64,000 nt of DNA from Anaerolineales bacterium (GCA_023382595.1 JAHDWB010000010.1:17806-81805); one strand, 5' to 3'. Positions 17,786-26,623 are shown, counted from the first letter of the stretch. Numbers and translations: made by a program. The notes: generated from the sequence alone by a model not told the origin.

Positions 17786-18589
17786 ATGAAACAATATCTG
17801 GTTGAACCGGGGAAGAAGATCAAGCTTGCGGAGTGGGATCCGGGCGATACGGGGGATTTTGAGGGCGGCAAAAAGGACGGTTTGAAGTCAGTTCAGGAAT
17901 TAAATGAGGAATTGCAGGCGCTGCAGGAGTTGTTGTACGCCGAAGGCAAGCACAAGGTGCTGGTCGTGCTGCAGGCGATGGACACGGGCGGCAAAGATGG
18001 GGCGATCCGGCGCGTGTTCGATGGGGTGAACCCGCAGGGCGTGAAGGTGGCGAGCTTCAAAGTGCCGACGGCGCAGGAGTTGGCGCACGATTTTCTGTGG
18101 CGCATCCATAAAGTGACGCCCGCCAACGGCGAGATGGTGATCTTCAACCGCAGTCATTACGAGGATGTGCTGGTGGTGCGCGTGCGGAATTTGGCGCCGA
18201 AGTCCGTGTGGTCGAAGCGGTATGCCCAGATCAACGATTTTGAGCGGATGCTGGCGGAGAACGGCACGACCATTTTGAAGTTCTTCCTGCACATCAGTAA
18301 GGACGAGCAGAAGGAACGCCTGCAAGCCCGCCTTGACGACCCGACCAAGCATTGGAAGTTCAGCCTCGGCGATCTGGAAGAACGCAAGTTGTGGGACGAT
18401 TATCAGAACGCCTATGAGGACGCCATCAACGAGACCAGCACAAAACATGCGCCGTGGTATATCGTGCCCGCGGACCGCAAATGGTATCGCGACCTGGTCA
18501 TTTCCACAATTTTGGTGGATACGCTAAAAAGTTTGAAAATGGACTTCCCCAAACCCAAGGACGATCTTGGCGGGGTCGTGGTCGAGTAA
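17786..18589 (+). CDS. ppk2: Polyphosphate kinase 2 family protein
   Basis: 267 aa from ATG 17786 (GGAGG just upstream). PPK2 fold: Walker A-like AMDTGGKDG at residues 64-72, lid region GVNPQGVKVASFKVPT, Walker B-like VIFNRSHYEDVLVVRV, and the conserved LKFFLHISKDEQKERL and HAPWYIVPADRKWYRDL. One-domain PPK2 enzymes transfer phosphate between polyphosphate and AMP, ADP or GDP; the sequence looks closest to the class acting on both AMP and ADP, but this is by memory of the family. It may be followed by glgA in one transcript (9-base gap). Confidence 0.93.
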   Translation: MKQYLVEPGKKIKLAEWDPGDTGDFEGGKKDGLKSVQELNEELQALQELLYAEGKHKVLVVLQAMDTGGKDGAIRRVFDGVNPQGVKVASFKVPTAQELAHDFLWRIHKVTPANGEMVIFNRSHYEDVLVVRVRNLAPKSVWSKRYAQINDFERMLAENGTTILKFFLHISKDEQKERLQARLDDPTKHWKFSLGDLEERKLWDDYQNAYEDAINETSTKHAPWYIVPADRKWYRDLVISTILVDTLKSLKMDFPKPKDDLGGVVVE

Positions 18590-18598
18590 AATCAGAAT

Positions 18599-20020
18599 AT
18601 GCCCAAGACGATCAATGTACTTTTTCTCGCCGCCGAAGCCGATCCGTTCGTGAAGGTCGGCGGACTTGGCGACGTGGCGGGGTCGCTTCCCCGCGCCCTG
18701 CGCGCACTTTCCAACGATGAGATCAAACTGGATGTACGGCTGGTGCTGCCATATCACCCGGTGGTGAGGGCGGAGAATCTCAAAGCATTGGGAATCTTCC
18801 CGATCCCGCGCGGCAGTTCCGAGGTCGAGGTGGAGGCGTTCGAGACCGTGCTGGACGGGATGCCGGTCTATCTCATCAACGGTGATCCGATCCGCGCGAA
18901 CGGCTCGGTCTACTCGCTCGATTCCAAACTGGATGCGGAGAAGTACACCTTCTTTTCGCTGGCTGCGCTGGAACTTCCGAACCAGATCAACTGGACGCCG
19001 GATATCGTGCATGCCAATGACTGGCATACGGCGGCGAGTGTGTATGGCAACCTGACCAAACGCTGGGAGGCGGGCGCGCGGCATGTGGCTGGCGTGGTGA
19101 CGCTTCATAACCTGCCCTTTATGGGACCCGACATCAGCGGCATTCTTGATGAGTATGGGGTGAAACTCGCGCAGACCGACCTGCCGGAATGGGCGCGCGT
19201 GATGCCGCTTCCGCTGGGGCTGTGGGCGTCGGATGCGATCGTGGCGGTCTCGCCGAGTTATGCCAGGGAAGTTCTGACCGAGGAGTTCGGCTGCGGTTTG
19301 CACGACTTTTTGAATCTGCGGCTGGAGACCTTGAGCGGCATCTTGAACGGCATTGATACTGCTTCCTTTGATCCCACATACGATAAATCCATCGGGGTTA
19401 ACTACAATATCGACACATTGAAACGACGTGCCGAGAACAAAGGCATGTTGCAGGACAAACTCGGGCTGGCGAACGACCCGGACATTCCACTGCTGGCTGT
19501 CATTTCGCGCATGGACGTGCAAAAGGGGATCGACCTTGCTTTCACCGCCTTGAAGAGCATGAAGAGCGTCAATTTTCAAGCGGTCATCCTTGGCACAGGC
19601 GACCCGAAGCTGGAAGAAGCGGCGCGCGCCTTGCAAACGGCGTTCCCTGAAAAGATCAAAGTGGAAGTGCGCTTCGATGCTGCGCTTGCGCGTCAGATCT
19701 ATGCCGGCGCGGACATGCTGCTGATGCCGTCGCGTTACGAGCCGTGCGGTCTGGCGCAGATGATCGCGATGCGTTACGGCTGTGTCCCTGTGGCGCGCGC
19801 GGCGGGCGGTTTGAAGGATACGGTCAGGCACAACGAGACCGGCTTTATCTTCGAAAAGGCGCATCACATGTCATTGATGGGCGCGGTTAAGAACGCGATC
19901 AAGGTCTATGGCGACAAGGAAGCGTGGCAGAAACTCCAGTATGCAGGCATGGCGCAGGACTTCTCGTGGGAAGCCTCGGCGCGCGAGTATTTGAAATTGT
20001 ATTTGTCGTTGGTGAAATAA
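18599..20020 (+). CDS. glgA: Glycogen synthase (ADP-glucose type) GlgA
   Basis: 473 aa GT5 glycosyltransferase. ADP-glucose loop KVGGLGDV at residues 19-26, N-terminal GT-B domain ending about 240, then the second Rossmann domain with SRMDVQKGIDLA, MLLMPSRYEPCGLAQMIAMRYG (catalytic E and the conserved EPCGL) and VARAAGGLKDTV. It elongates alpha-1,4-glucan from ADP-glucose. It lies nine bases after ppk2 and 82 bases before malQ, forming a storage-metabolism group. Confidence 0.96.
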   Translation: MPKTINVLFLAAEADPFVKVGGLGDVAGSLPRALRALSNDEIKLDVRLVLPYHPVVRAENLKALGIFPIPRGSSEVEVEAFETVLDGMPVYLINGDPIRANGSVYSLDSKLDAEKYTFFSLAALELPNQINWTPDIVHANDWHTAASVYGNLTKRWEAGARHVAGVVTLHNLPFMGPDISGILDEYGVKLAQTDLPEWARVMPLPLGLWASDAIVAVSPSYAREVLTEEFGCGLHDFLNLRLETLSGILNGIDTASFDPTYDKSIGVNYNIDTLKRRAENKGMLQDKLGLANDPDIPLLAVISRMDVQKGIDLAFTALKSMKSVNFQAVILGTGDPKLEEAARALQTAFPEKIKVEVRFDAALARQIYAGADMLLMPSRYEPCGLAQMIAMRYGCVPVARAAGGLKDTVRHNETGFIFEKAHHMSLMGAVKNAIKVYGDKEAWQKLQYAGMAQDFSWEASAREYLKLYLSLVK

Positions 20021-20040
20021 TTTTGAGATTGCTTCGCGGC

Positions 20041-20074
20041 GGTCTCGATACGGACTTCGTCCTACTCCACCACC
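20041..20074. repeat. Palindromic dispersed repeat, copy 3 (glgA-malQ gap)
   Basis: GGTCTCGATACGGACTTCG followed by TCCTACTCCACCACC; the same GGTCTCGATAC...CTACTC(G/C)ACCACC outline as at 9862-9904. It is flanked by GATTGCTTCGC and GCTCGCAATGAC, a second dispersed motif. Confidence 0.65.
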
Positions 20075-20102
20075 ATCGCCGCTCGCAATGACATAGGTTA
20101 AC

Positions 20103-21608
20103 ATGGCATTCAAACGTTCTTCCGGCATTCTTCTCCATCCCACCAGCCTGCCCGGTCCTTACGGCATCGGCGATCTCGGTCCGCAGGCGTATCGTTTTGT
20201 GGACTGGCTCGCGTCCACGGGCTGCAAACTCTGGCAGATCCTGCCGCTCGGTCCTACGGGCTACGGCGATTCGCCTTATCAATGCTTCTCCGCCTTTGCG
20301 GGCAATCCCTATTTGATCAGCCCCGATGACCTGTTGACCGATGGATTGGTGACTCAGGATGACGTGGATCTGCTCAAGGACCTGCCCGCTTCAAAAATAG
20401 ATTTCGGCTTGCTCATTCCAAAAAAGCTTGACCTTCTGCTCAAGGCTTTTTCCCGCTTCCAAGCCCATCCTGAAAATCTGCGCCAAGCCTTCGACTATTT
20501 CTGCGCACAGAACGCCTCCTGGCTGGATGACTTTGCCCTGTTCATGGCGTTGAAAGAAGCCAATGGCGGCGGAGCATGGAACGGGTGGAGCGAAGCGCTG
20601 AGGTCCCGTAAAAAATCCGCGCTGACCAAAGCCAGAAAGGAGTTGGCGGAGGACATCCAGCGGCATTCGTTCTATCAATTCCTGTTCTTCCGCCAGTGGG
20701 AGAAGGTGCGCAAGTATGCCAACGGGAAGGGCATCCAGATCGTCGGCGACATTCCGATCTTCGTCGCGTACGACTCGGCAGATGTGTGGGCGAACCCCGA
20801 ACTGTTCTATCTCGACGAAACCGGCAACCCGACCGTGGTGGCGGGCGTCCCGCCGGATGCGTTTTCGGCGACGGGGCAGTTGTGGGGCAATCCGCTTTAC
20901 AACTGGGAAGTTCACAAAAAAGAGGGATACAAGTGGTGGCTTTCGCGCGTGCGGGCGTCGCTGGGCTTTATGGACATCCTGCGTTTTGACCACTTCCGCG
21001 GTTTTGCGGGCTACTATGAGATCCCTGCCGGTGAAGCGACCGCCGAGAACGGGCGCTGGGTGCCCGGTCCTGCGCACGACCTGTTCAACGCTGTGCAGGC
21101 ATATCTCGAAGATGGCTTGGTCGCGCCCGGCGCGGGTCTGCCCATCATTGCCGAGGATTTGGGCGTCGTCACCCCCGATGTGATCGAACTGCTGGCAGCC
21201 TTTGACCTGCCGGGTATGAAGGTCTTGCAGTTCGCCTTTTCGGGTCCCGATAATCCCTTCCTGCCGCATAATTACATCCCCAACTGCGTGGCGTACACCG
21301 GCACGCATGACAACGACACTGCCGTCGGCTGGTTCAATTCCGCGCCGGAGCATGAAAGGGACTTTGCCCGCCGTTATCTCGGCGTGGACGGTCACGACTT
21401 CGCCTGGGACTTGATCCGCGCGGTGTGGAAATCCGTGGCGGTGTTCGCGATCACGCCGATGCAGGATGTGCTCAGTCTTGGCGGCGAGGCGCGCATGAAC
21501 TTCCCCAGCAAACTGGGCGGCAACTGGGAATGGCGCATGAGCGACGACGATCTGCGCGATGATCTGGCGGCTGGACTGCGGGATCTGAACTGGATGACGC
21601 TGCGATAG
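20103..21608 (+). CDS. malQ: 4-alpha-glucanotransferase (amylomaltase) MalQ
   Basis: 501 aa GH77 enzyme. SGILLHPTSLPGPYGIGDLG at the N-terminus is the family signature; catalytic residues are the nucleophile D296 (ILRFDHFRG), acid/base E351 (IIAEDLGVVTPDV) and D403 (YTGTHDNDT). It transfers maltooligosaccharide segments between alpha-1,4-glucans, fitting with glgA just upstream. A strong terminator follows. Confidence 0.97.
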   Translation: MAFKRSSGILLHPTSLPGPYGIGDLGPQAYRFVDWLASTGCKLWQILPLGPTGYGDSPYQCFSAFAGNPYLISPDDLLTDGLVTQDDVDLLKDLPASKIDFGLLIPKKLDLLLKAFSRFQAHPENLRQAFDYFCAQNASWLDDFALFMALKEANGGGAWNGWSEALRSRKKSALTKARKELAEDIQRHSFYQFLFFRQWEKVRKYANGKGIQIVGDIPIFVAYDSADVWANPELFYLDETGNPTVVAGVPPDAFSATGQLWGNPLYNWEVHKKEGYKWWLSRVRASLGFMDILRFDHFRGFAGYYEIPAGEATAENGRWVPGPAHDLFNAVQAYLEDGLVAPGAGLPIIAEDLGVVTPDVIELLAAFDLPGMKVLQFAFSGPDNPFLPHNYIPNCVAYTGTHDNDTAVGWFNSAPEHERDFARRYLGVDGHDFAWDLIRAVWKSVAVFAITPMQDVLSLGGEARMNFPSKLGGNWEWRMSDDDLRDDLAAGLRDLNWMTLR

Positions 21609-21643
21609 CAAGCGGTGGATGCTGTTCCATCGCAGACTGAATG

Positions 21644-21681
21644 ATAAAAGCGGTTCGGAGTAAAGTCCGAACCGCTTTTAT
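21644..21681 (+). terminator. Intrinsic terminator after malQ
   Basis: 16-bp perfect stem (21644-21659 / 21666-21681) with loop GTAAAG and TTTT within the descending arm. It closes the ppk2-glgA-malQ group. Confidence 0.85.
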
Positions 21682-21760
21682 GTCGGGCTGTCTTTCTGAC
21701 CTTTTTCGCTCACCCCTTTTTGGAGGACGCTGCTGTTGATCGGTAGGCAGTGATCCATAC

Positions 21761-22825
21761 CTAGTATCTATATGTTTCAGCTAGATCGTGAATTATTTGA
21801 ACAAGTCCTTTGTCGGCTTCTTTCAGGTTAGTATCCATTTTTGTGAATAAATCAGCCTCATCGGTATATTCAAAGTCGAAAGCGTACGGGTTTTTTCTTT
21901 TCAGGTCTTTAAACATGCTGTATGCCCCTGTTTTGGAATATGCAATGATCGGCTTTTGGAAATTTGTCAATGTTGCGTGCAATTCCTGCGGCACAGAACC
22001 GCCCGATAAATCTGCAATGATCATTTTTGACAAACCTGCCATTGTAATGACAGTCTCTGTGTAATCCATGTTGACCGGTCTTTCAAAGTCAAAGATCATG
22101 GGCATGTAGTTTTTTTCCTTTAACCAGTCGTACAGCTTGTATAAACGTTCAAGCCCTCCATCCTTAAATTGCCCGAGGAGCAAAACTCCCTTTGCATTCA
22201 AGATGTTCAGTACATCGCGCATTTTTTTATGGTTGGACAGGTAATAGATGAATTGAGCCAGCTCGATATTATCCACCATCAAGGGTATTTTTCCGTTGGC
22301 GATGATGTCGGAATAAAGTTCATATGTTTTTTCAATGATCAATCTTGATTGTTTCATTTCATCGCATGTTTTTAGATCCCAGGCGGAAACACCGTACACC
22401 ACTGTTTCCCTGATCTCCCTGAGACAGAAATTTGCATTCGTTATATTTATCCTGTTGAGATTGCAATTGACGAATGATGCGCCGTCAAAATTCGCGTCAG
22501 CCAGAATGGTCTTATTGAACGTTGTGTTGACAAACTCTGCATTGGAAAAATCAGCCCCCGCAAAATTGCCCTCTTCAAAATGGCAATGGGCGATTTTTGA
22601 ACCTTGTATATTTAATCCCTCAGCAAACGCATTGTGAATCGAAACATTGGTCAACTCCAACCCGCTGAAATCGAGCCTGTTTCTGCCCTTGATCTGTACG
22701 CCGTTTCTGTCGGGGCAGTCATACCACACCGGGTTGGCAAAATGGACGGACTCCATGTTTTCTTTCCGCCATTTATTCCATATAGATGCTCCCTGTAGGA
22801 TTATTTTTTCGTACGGATTTGACAT
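21761..22825 (-). CDS. Pentapeptide-repeat protein with C-terminal TIR-like/nucleotide-binding-like domain
   Basis: 354 aa from ATG 22825 (AGGTG upstream; a TTG at 22849 is the alternative). About residues 45-140 are pentapeptide repeats (ADFSNAEFVNTTF, ADANFDGASFVNC) that fold as a right-handed quadrilateral helix. A linker with ELAQFIYYLSNHKKMRD leads to a domain at about 215-345: KGVLLLGQFKDGG, PMIFDFERPVNMDYTETV, LSKMIIADLSGGSVPQEL. This resembles a TIR-like Rossmann domain seen in proteins annotated as pentapeptide-repeat in many genomes; homologues usually have VIADITNPxSxPxEL here. The role is unknown; a signalling or anti-phage effector is an inference. AT-rich compared with flanking genes. 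Confidence 0.75.
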   Translation of the reverse strand: MSNPYEKIILQGASIWNKWRKENMESVHFANPVWYDCPDRNGVQIKGRNRLDFSGLELTNVSIHNAFAEGLNIQGSKIAHCHFEEGNFAGADFSNAEFVNTTFNKTILADANFDGASFVNCNLNRINITNANFCLREIRETVVYGVSAWDLKTCDEMKQSRLIIEKTYELYSDIIANGKIPLMVDNIELAQFIYYLSNHKKMRDVLNILNAKGVLLLGQFKDGGLERLYKLYDWLKEKNYMPMIFDFERPVNMDYTETVITMAGLSKMIIADLSGGSVPQELHATLTNFQKPIIAYSKTGAYSMFKDLKRKNPYAFDFEYTDEADLFTKMDTNLKEADKGLVQIIHDLAETYRY

Positions 22826-22998
22826 TTCATCACCTGTTCGATCTTTCAAAACAAAAACCTGACTTCACAGAAGGGACTCGACTGCATCCTATCGTGGAGG
22901 CAGGGAGTATTATTATCCCGGTGCTCCTCGGGACGCTGTGTTGGCATTTTTTAACCGCAACGAACACACCTAGCCTTACAACACTTTTTGATTGCGCC

Positions 22999-23424
22999 TT
23001 AAGAATGCGTGACTATATTTACAATGATTTGGATAACAAAAAGAACAAGCAGAATGATCCCGTATGGCACGGAATAATATTTCCAAGTCATTACAACAAA
23101 TCCATAGTTCATTGAGATGTAGAGTGCGACATATGGCGCCAATTGTTTCCAATTCATCGTCTCTCGGAACGGAATCTTCAATATCCAGTCATACAAAGCT
23201 TCGAGCGCCAGAAATGCCAGAAAGATTCCCAGAAAGATGGTGTATCGTAGTGTCTTATGCTCGTGTTGGACAAGGAAAATCGCATAAATGGCCGGAATCG
23301 CTAATAAGAAATATGTCCATCCAATTCTTTGCAGTAGATCAAGATGATCCTTGCGAATAAGAAAGATGAAAATCAGAAACAGGCTGTTTATAAGACCTAG
23401 AACGAAATAGAATGGTTCAAGCAT
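22999..23424 (-). CDS. Unknown multi-pass membrane protein
   Basis: 141 aa from ATG 23424 (AAGGAG seven bases upstream). Four to five hydrophobic segments (FYFVLGLINSLFLIFIFLI, WTYFLLAIPAIYAIFLV, YTIFLGIFLAFLALEAL, YGFVVMTWKYYS, YGIILLVLFVIQIIVNIV). No family recognised and no catalytic motif. It lies in the AT-rich island, 174 bases from the pentapeptide gene on the same strand. Confidence 0.7.
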   Translation of the reverse strand: MLEPFYFVLGLINSLFLIFIFLIRKDHLDLLQRIGWTYFLLAIPAIYAIFLVQHEHKTLRYTIFLGIFLAFLALEALYDWILKIPFRETMNWKQLAPYVALYISMNYGFVVMTWKYYSVPYGIILLVLFVIQIIVNIVTHS

Positions 23425-23957
23425 TTTGAAACTCCTTGATGTATTCATTCGATTAAGTCTTTCATGTCAGCCCAGTAGTTAATGGGGCGGGAGTGGATCC
23501 TGTTCGAGATGAGAGAAAAGTTGGAACCAGATAAAATGCTTGAGATGTAGATTAGCATCCATAAAAAGAGTACATCTATTTACATAAGAAATCAAGTATT
23601 TTGGCGGGGAGCTGCACCGATATCTTCCCCCCGGCGAAACCGTCCAGCCAGCCTGTCCTGGATGACAGTCCAGGGAAAATGCCTGCCTTGACCGTATTCT
23701 ACCACCCGCACTCCTGGCACTGCGACCGGAACTGCAACACAGCAACCGTCTTCCCGTTCGACCGCACCAACCCCACTCTGAGAGAAAAAGGGCGGGGCGG
23801 GGAAGGCTGTCTGTGTGTGGGGAATCTGGCAACCGGAGACAAAAAAACAGCTCCAAATGGTTTCCATTCAGAACCGTTTTTCAGATTGAGATCATTTTTC
23901 AACTTCGTGACCTTCCACCCTTGACACTCCTATTTATCGGTGGGCAGCCCTTACACT
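23425..23957. other. Gene-free stretch in the accessory island
   Basis: No supported gene. A short plus-strand frame at 23681-23923 encodes a Cys/Arg-rich peptide with no recognisable features and no ribosome binding site, and is not called. The base composition switches abruptly to GC-rich between about 23600 and 23830, unlike both flanks, so a remnant of another insertion is possible. Confidence 0.5.
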
Positions 23958-24425
23958 TTAAGACTTCTTGTTTTTCTTGGCGCTTTTACTTAATGTGGTA
24001 TTCTGAACGGGTGCTGGAATTTTTTTAGTAATTAATTGTGCTACCCCACTGACTATCAAGATATAACCTACAAGCCCCTGAATGGCAGATAAAACTCTGT
24101 AAATTGTTAGGTCTGCAATATTATCTGGAATATTCATAAAGTTGAAATGAAGCAAATTTTGCATACTTATTGAAAAAGAGTCGCTAAAACTAGATGTTAT
24201 TTCAAAATATGCTAACGAAAAAGCAAGCCAAATTAAGACAACTTCTGCTGTAATTAATAAAAGGATTTTTGTATCAAGTTCAGTAATTTTCCATAAAATA
24301 ATACCGAACCATAAACCAAGAATTGCAACACCTACTGATGTTGCATACCAGCCAAACCAACGGCTCATTAATGCAGTCAAAAGAACGATTCCTAATACAA
24401 TTAGGAAAGATTTTTTCTTACTCAA
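23958..24425 (-). CDS. Small membrane protein with a degenerate ion-channel-pore-like end
   Basis: 155 aa. TTG start overlapping the TGA stop of the upstream gene (TTGA), so it is translationally coupled. Three N-terminal hydrophobic segments (FLIVLGIVLLTALM, SVGVAILGLWFGIILW, ILLLITAEVVLIWLAFSLAYF) precede SFSISMQNLLHFNF and a final YRVLSAIQGLVGYILIVSGVAQLI. The last 70 residues have the order of a two-helix potassium-channel pore module (pore helix, short loop, inner helix) but without a TVGYG filter. Basic lysine-rich tail. Function unknown; forms a two-gene operon with the 403-aa protein. Confidence 0.7.
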   Translation of the reverse strand: MSKKKSFLIVLGIVLLTALMSRWFGWYATSVGVAILGLWFGIILWKITELDTKILLLITAEVVLIWLAFSLAYFEITSSFSDSFSISMQNLLHFNFMNIPDNIADLTIYRVLSAIQGLVGYILIVSGVAQLITKKIPAPVQNTTLSKSAKKNKKS

Positions 24426-25633
24426 AGCGCTTTTTCTACCAAATCCTTTAGTAATTCTTGGTTTTGGGGGTGAACCCCAATTCCTTCTGCGTGCATAATC
24501 TCAAGGCACTTTCCTACCAAGAGAACCATATCAGGGTCTCTTTTATGTTCTATTTTAATGACACGGTTTTTATCTTTATTGTTATGGAGTAATTTTTCAA
24601 TTTCTGACAGGTCTGGCAAAGCAAGCATTTCTGTAAAATCTTGCCAGACATTTACTTTGTTAGATGATTTCTGATATGGTTGTGTTATAAGCCACAAGAA
24701 ATTTTGTAATGCGTGCCAAATTTTGTCACCGTCATTTTTGCGAGCAAGTTCAATTAATTTGGGGTCGGTAGATTGAGACAATGACACAAATAACTTAAGA
24801 AACTCTGGTATTCTACCACAAGTGCTTGCTAGTTGTTCGTTGTCCACTTCGCTGGGATACAATGGCGTATAGTAGTTTTCATCAGAGGGGCATAATTTAG
24901 TCTTTTCTAGGCAAAAACCGTACACTTTAAGTGAACCAGGCGCATATCCGATTGATAACATTGTTTGACTGCTGGATTCATCAGGTTTCCAAATTTGAAG
25001 TAGCCTTTCATATTGCGCTATTGCACTCATTAATATGGCGGCAATGCTTCCGCCCACTAAATATTGGAGTACATTTTTGACAGTAAAATCTTCAGACTTT
25101 GTTGGCTCTTCAATCTGTTTAGGTTTTTTTACTCTGATTGTTGACATCCTGAAAATTTCTTTGACTTCAGATGCCTTTAATTTCATATACCCTTCGTAAT
25201 ACCAATCTGTTATGTTTTCTCTGCCATGAGCATACTGTAGGCGTTTAGTAAGTATCTGCCCTAAAATTTCATTCTTGGGGAATAAATTTGCCCAATGACC
25301 GTAATGTTTGCCTGTTGGTTCTTGTCTTGGATAAAACAGGGTCAGATTTTCTTCTAGCACAAGATGTATTAAGAAAACAATAAAAATAATTGCTTTATCC
25401 TTCTGATAGTTATCGTGAAAATAGTAAGTTAAAAGGCTTTTGTATCTTTTTTCAAAGATTTCTTGTACTTCCAGTGTATCTATTTGAAGAAAGTCTTCAA
25501 TAATGGCAGAATAAAGATTACTTCCCCTGTGCGAGGAAATTTGAATATCTTTATTACGCACCCATTGATTAAATTGGCGATTTACTTCTCTAGCAAAATC
25601 TATTTCGTATTGTTCAAGCGGCTCAATATTCAT
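24422..25633 (-). CDS. Unknown 403-aa protein, first gene of a two-gene AT-rich operon
   Basis: No family recognised. Mostly soluble and charged, with one possible membrane or amphipathic segment (VLQYLVGGSIAAILMSAI) near residue 190. Other visible features are IIFIVFLIHLVLEENLTLFYP near 80-105 and a conserved-looking ENITDWYYEGYMKLKASEVKEIF. It carries no nuclease, helicase, kinase or P-loop motif that I can see. GGGAG lies ten bases before the ATG. The downstream gene overlaps by four bases. AT content is much higher than in the core genes of this window, which suggests horizontal acquisition. Confidence 0.7.
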   Translation of the reverse strand: MNIEPLEQYEIDFAREVNRQFNQWVRNKDIQISSHRGSNLYSAIIEDFLQIDTLEVQEIFEKRYKSLLTYYFHDNYQKDKAIIFIVFLIHLVLEENLTLFYPRQEPTGKHYGHWANLFPKNEILGQILTKRLQYAHGRENITDWYYEGYMKLKASEVKEIFRMSTIRVKKPKQIEEPTKSEDFTVKNVLQYLVGGSIAAILMSAIAQYERLLQIWKPDESSSQTMLSIGYAPGSLKVYGFCLEKTKLCPSDENYYTPLYPSEVDNEQLASTCGRIPEFLKLFVSLSQSTDPKLIELARKNDGDKIWHALQNFLWLITQPYQKSSNKVNVWQDFTEMLALPDLSEIEKLLHNNKDKNRVIKIEHKRDPDMVLLVGKCLEIMHAEGIGVHPQNQELLKDLVEKAL

Positions 25634-25930
25634 AACGCTTTATCTCCCAAAATGTTGAGATAATGTGAATGCAATTTGGCTGCCCAACTATTGTTTAGAT
25701 GGTCGTTCACCGTATACCTGCTTATGGACGGTCAGTTCCAACTAACCCCTAATTCAATTAGGACATTGGGCAGTCATAGGTTAAAATTGGATAAGCAAAT
25801 TATAAACTTCCCAAAACCACAGGTCAATATGCAAAACAGGATAACAGATACACCCTCCAAGAGCAAAAAACTTCTCGACCAGCTTCGAGCCCAAATTTGC
25901 CTCAAGCAATATTCCCCCTGTACCGAACGG

Positions 25931-25985
25931 TCATCCTATAATCATCCTATAACCATCCTATAACCATCCTATAACCATCCTATAT
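25931..25985. repeat. 11-base tandem repeat (CCATCCTATAA)
   Basis: Five successive units TCATCCTATAA / CCATCCTATAA, the last decaying into GCTCGCTATAT and GCTCCCATATG. A minisatellite-like array, not a CRISPR, since there are no spacers. Confidence 0.85.
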
Positions 25986-26020
25986 GCTCGCTATATGCTC
26001 CCATATGGTTCCATTTCCCC

Positions 26021-26110
26021 GACCAGTCAGACCAATTAGACCAATCAGACCATCCGACCACCCAGACTACTCAGACCAGTTAGACTAATTAGACTACCCG
26101 ACCAACCCAG
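26021..26110. repeat. Degenerate 9-10-base tandem repeat (AGACCAnTn)
   Basis: About ten imperfect units: GACCAGTC, AGACCAATT, AGACCAATC, AGACCATCC, GACCACCC, AGACTACTC, AGACCAGTT, AGACTAATT, AGACTACCC, GACCAACCC. Directly after the 11-base array. Confidence 0.75.
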
Positions 26111-26272
26111 CCATCCTGCAACCAGGCTCTAGCCAAGCAAAAACGGGATTTGACGCACACTCCATAAGCAAAACAGCCCCGCTTTCCCCACAGCAAACAC
26201 CTCCACCGCGCTCGTCCCGCGTGATTCTTCACAGGATACCTGCGCTCGAGGGAGCAAGCGGGATATAACGGC

Positions 26273-26623
26273 TTATTGCCGCAGAATCTTCTCCATCGCT
26301 TTTCCTCTTGCGAGTTCGTCGATCAGCTTGTCCAGATAGCGTATCTTTTTCATCAGCGGATCTTCGATCTCTTCCAGGCGGACGCCGCACACGACGCCTT
26401 TGATGAGCGAACTGTTTGGATGAATGGCTGGCGCTTGCGCAAAAAAGGTTTCAAAATCATGTTCCTTTTTAATTTGCTGCTGCAAGCCCTTCTGGTCATA
26501 ACCGGTCAACCAACAGATGATCTGGTCAACTTCTTCTTTTGTGCGGTCTTTCCGTTCCGCTTTTTGTACGTATAGTGGATATACACTTGAAAATTTCGTC
26601 CCAAAAATTCGATGTTTCGGCAT
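26273..26623 (-). CDS. DUF2200 family protein
   Basis: 116 aa from ATG 26623 (GGAG eight bases upstream; a second ATG two codons earlier is possible). The sequence matches the DUF2200 pattern closely: [58 protein letters not shown] and a final [19 protein letters not shown]. The family is small, widespread in bacteria and has no known function. Single gene with its own start region, next to the accessory island. Confidence 0.88.
   Translation of the reverse strand: MPKHRIFGTKFSSVYPLYVQKAERKDRTKEEVDQIICWLTGYDQKGLQQQIKKEHDFETFFAQAPAIHPNSSLIKGVVCGVRLEEIEDPLMKKIRYLDKLIDELARGKAMEKILRQ

Larger units (their letters stand above)
25634..26272. other. Gene-free 640-base stretch with short tandem repeats
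   Basis: No supported gene. It holds the upstream region of the two-gene operon, a run of 11-base tandem units at 25931-25985 and a series of degenerate 9-10-base units at about 26021-26110. The rest shows no recognisable site. Confidence 0.6.

Noticed and set aside
23681..23923. Short plus-strand frame in the island gap
   Set aside because: Cys/Arg-rich translation with no family resemblance and no ribosome binding site.
25931..26110. Possible CRISPR array
   Set aside because: Units are 9-11 bases and contiguous without spacers, and no cas gene is nearby.
21761..26272. Insertion sequence or integrase at the island
   Set aside because: No transposase, integrase or clear terminal repeats could be found; transfer is inferred from base composition only.
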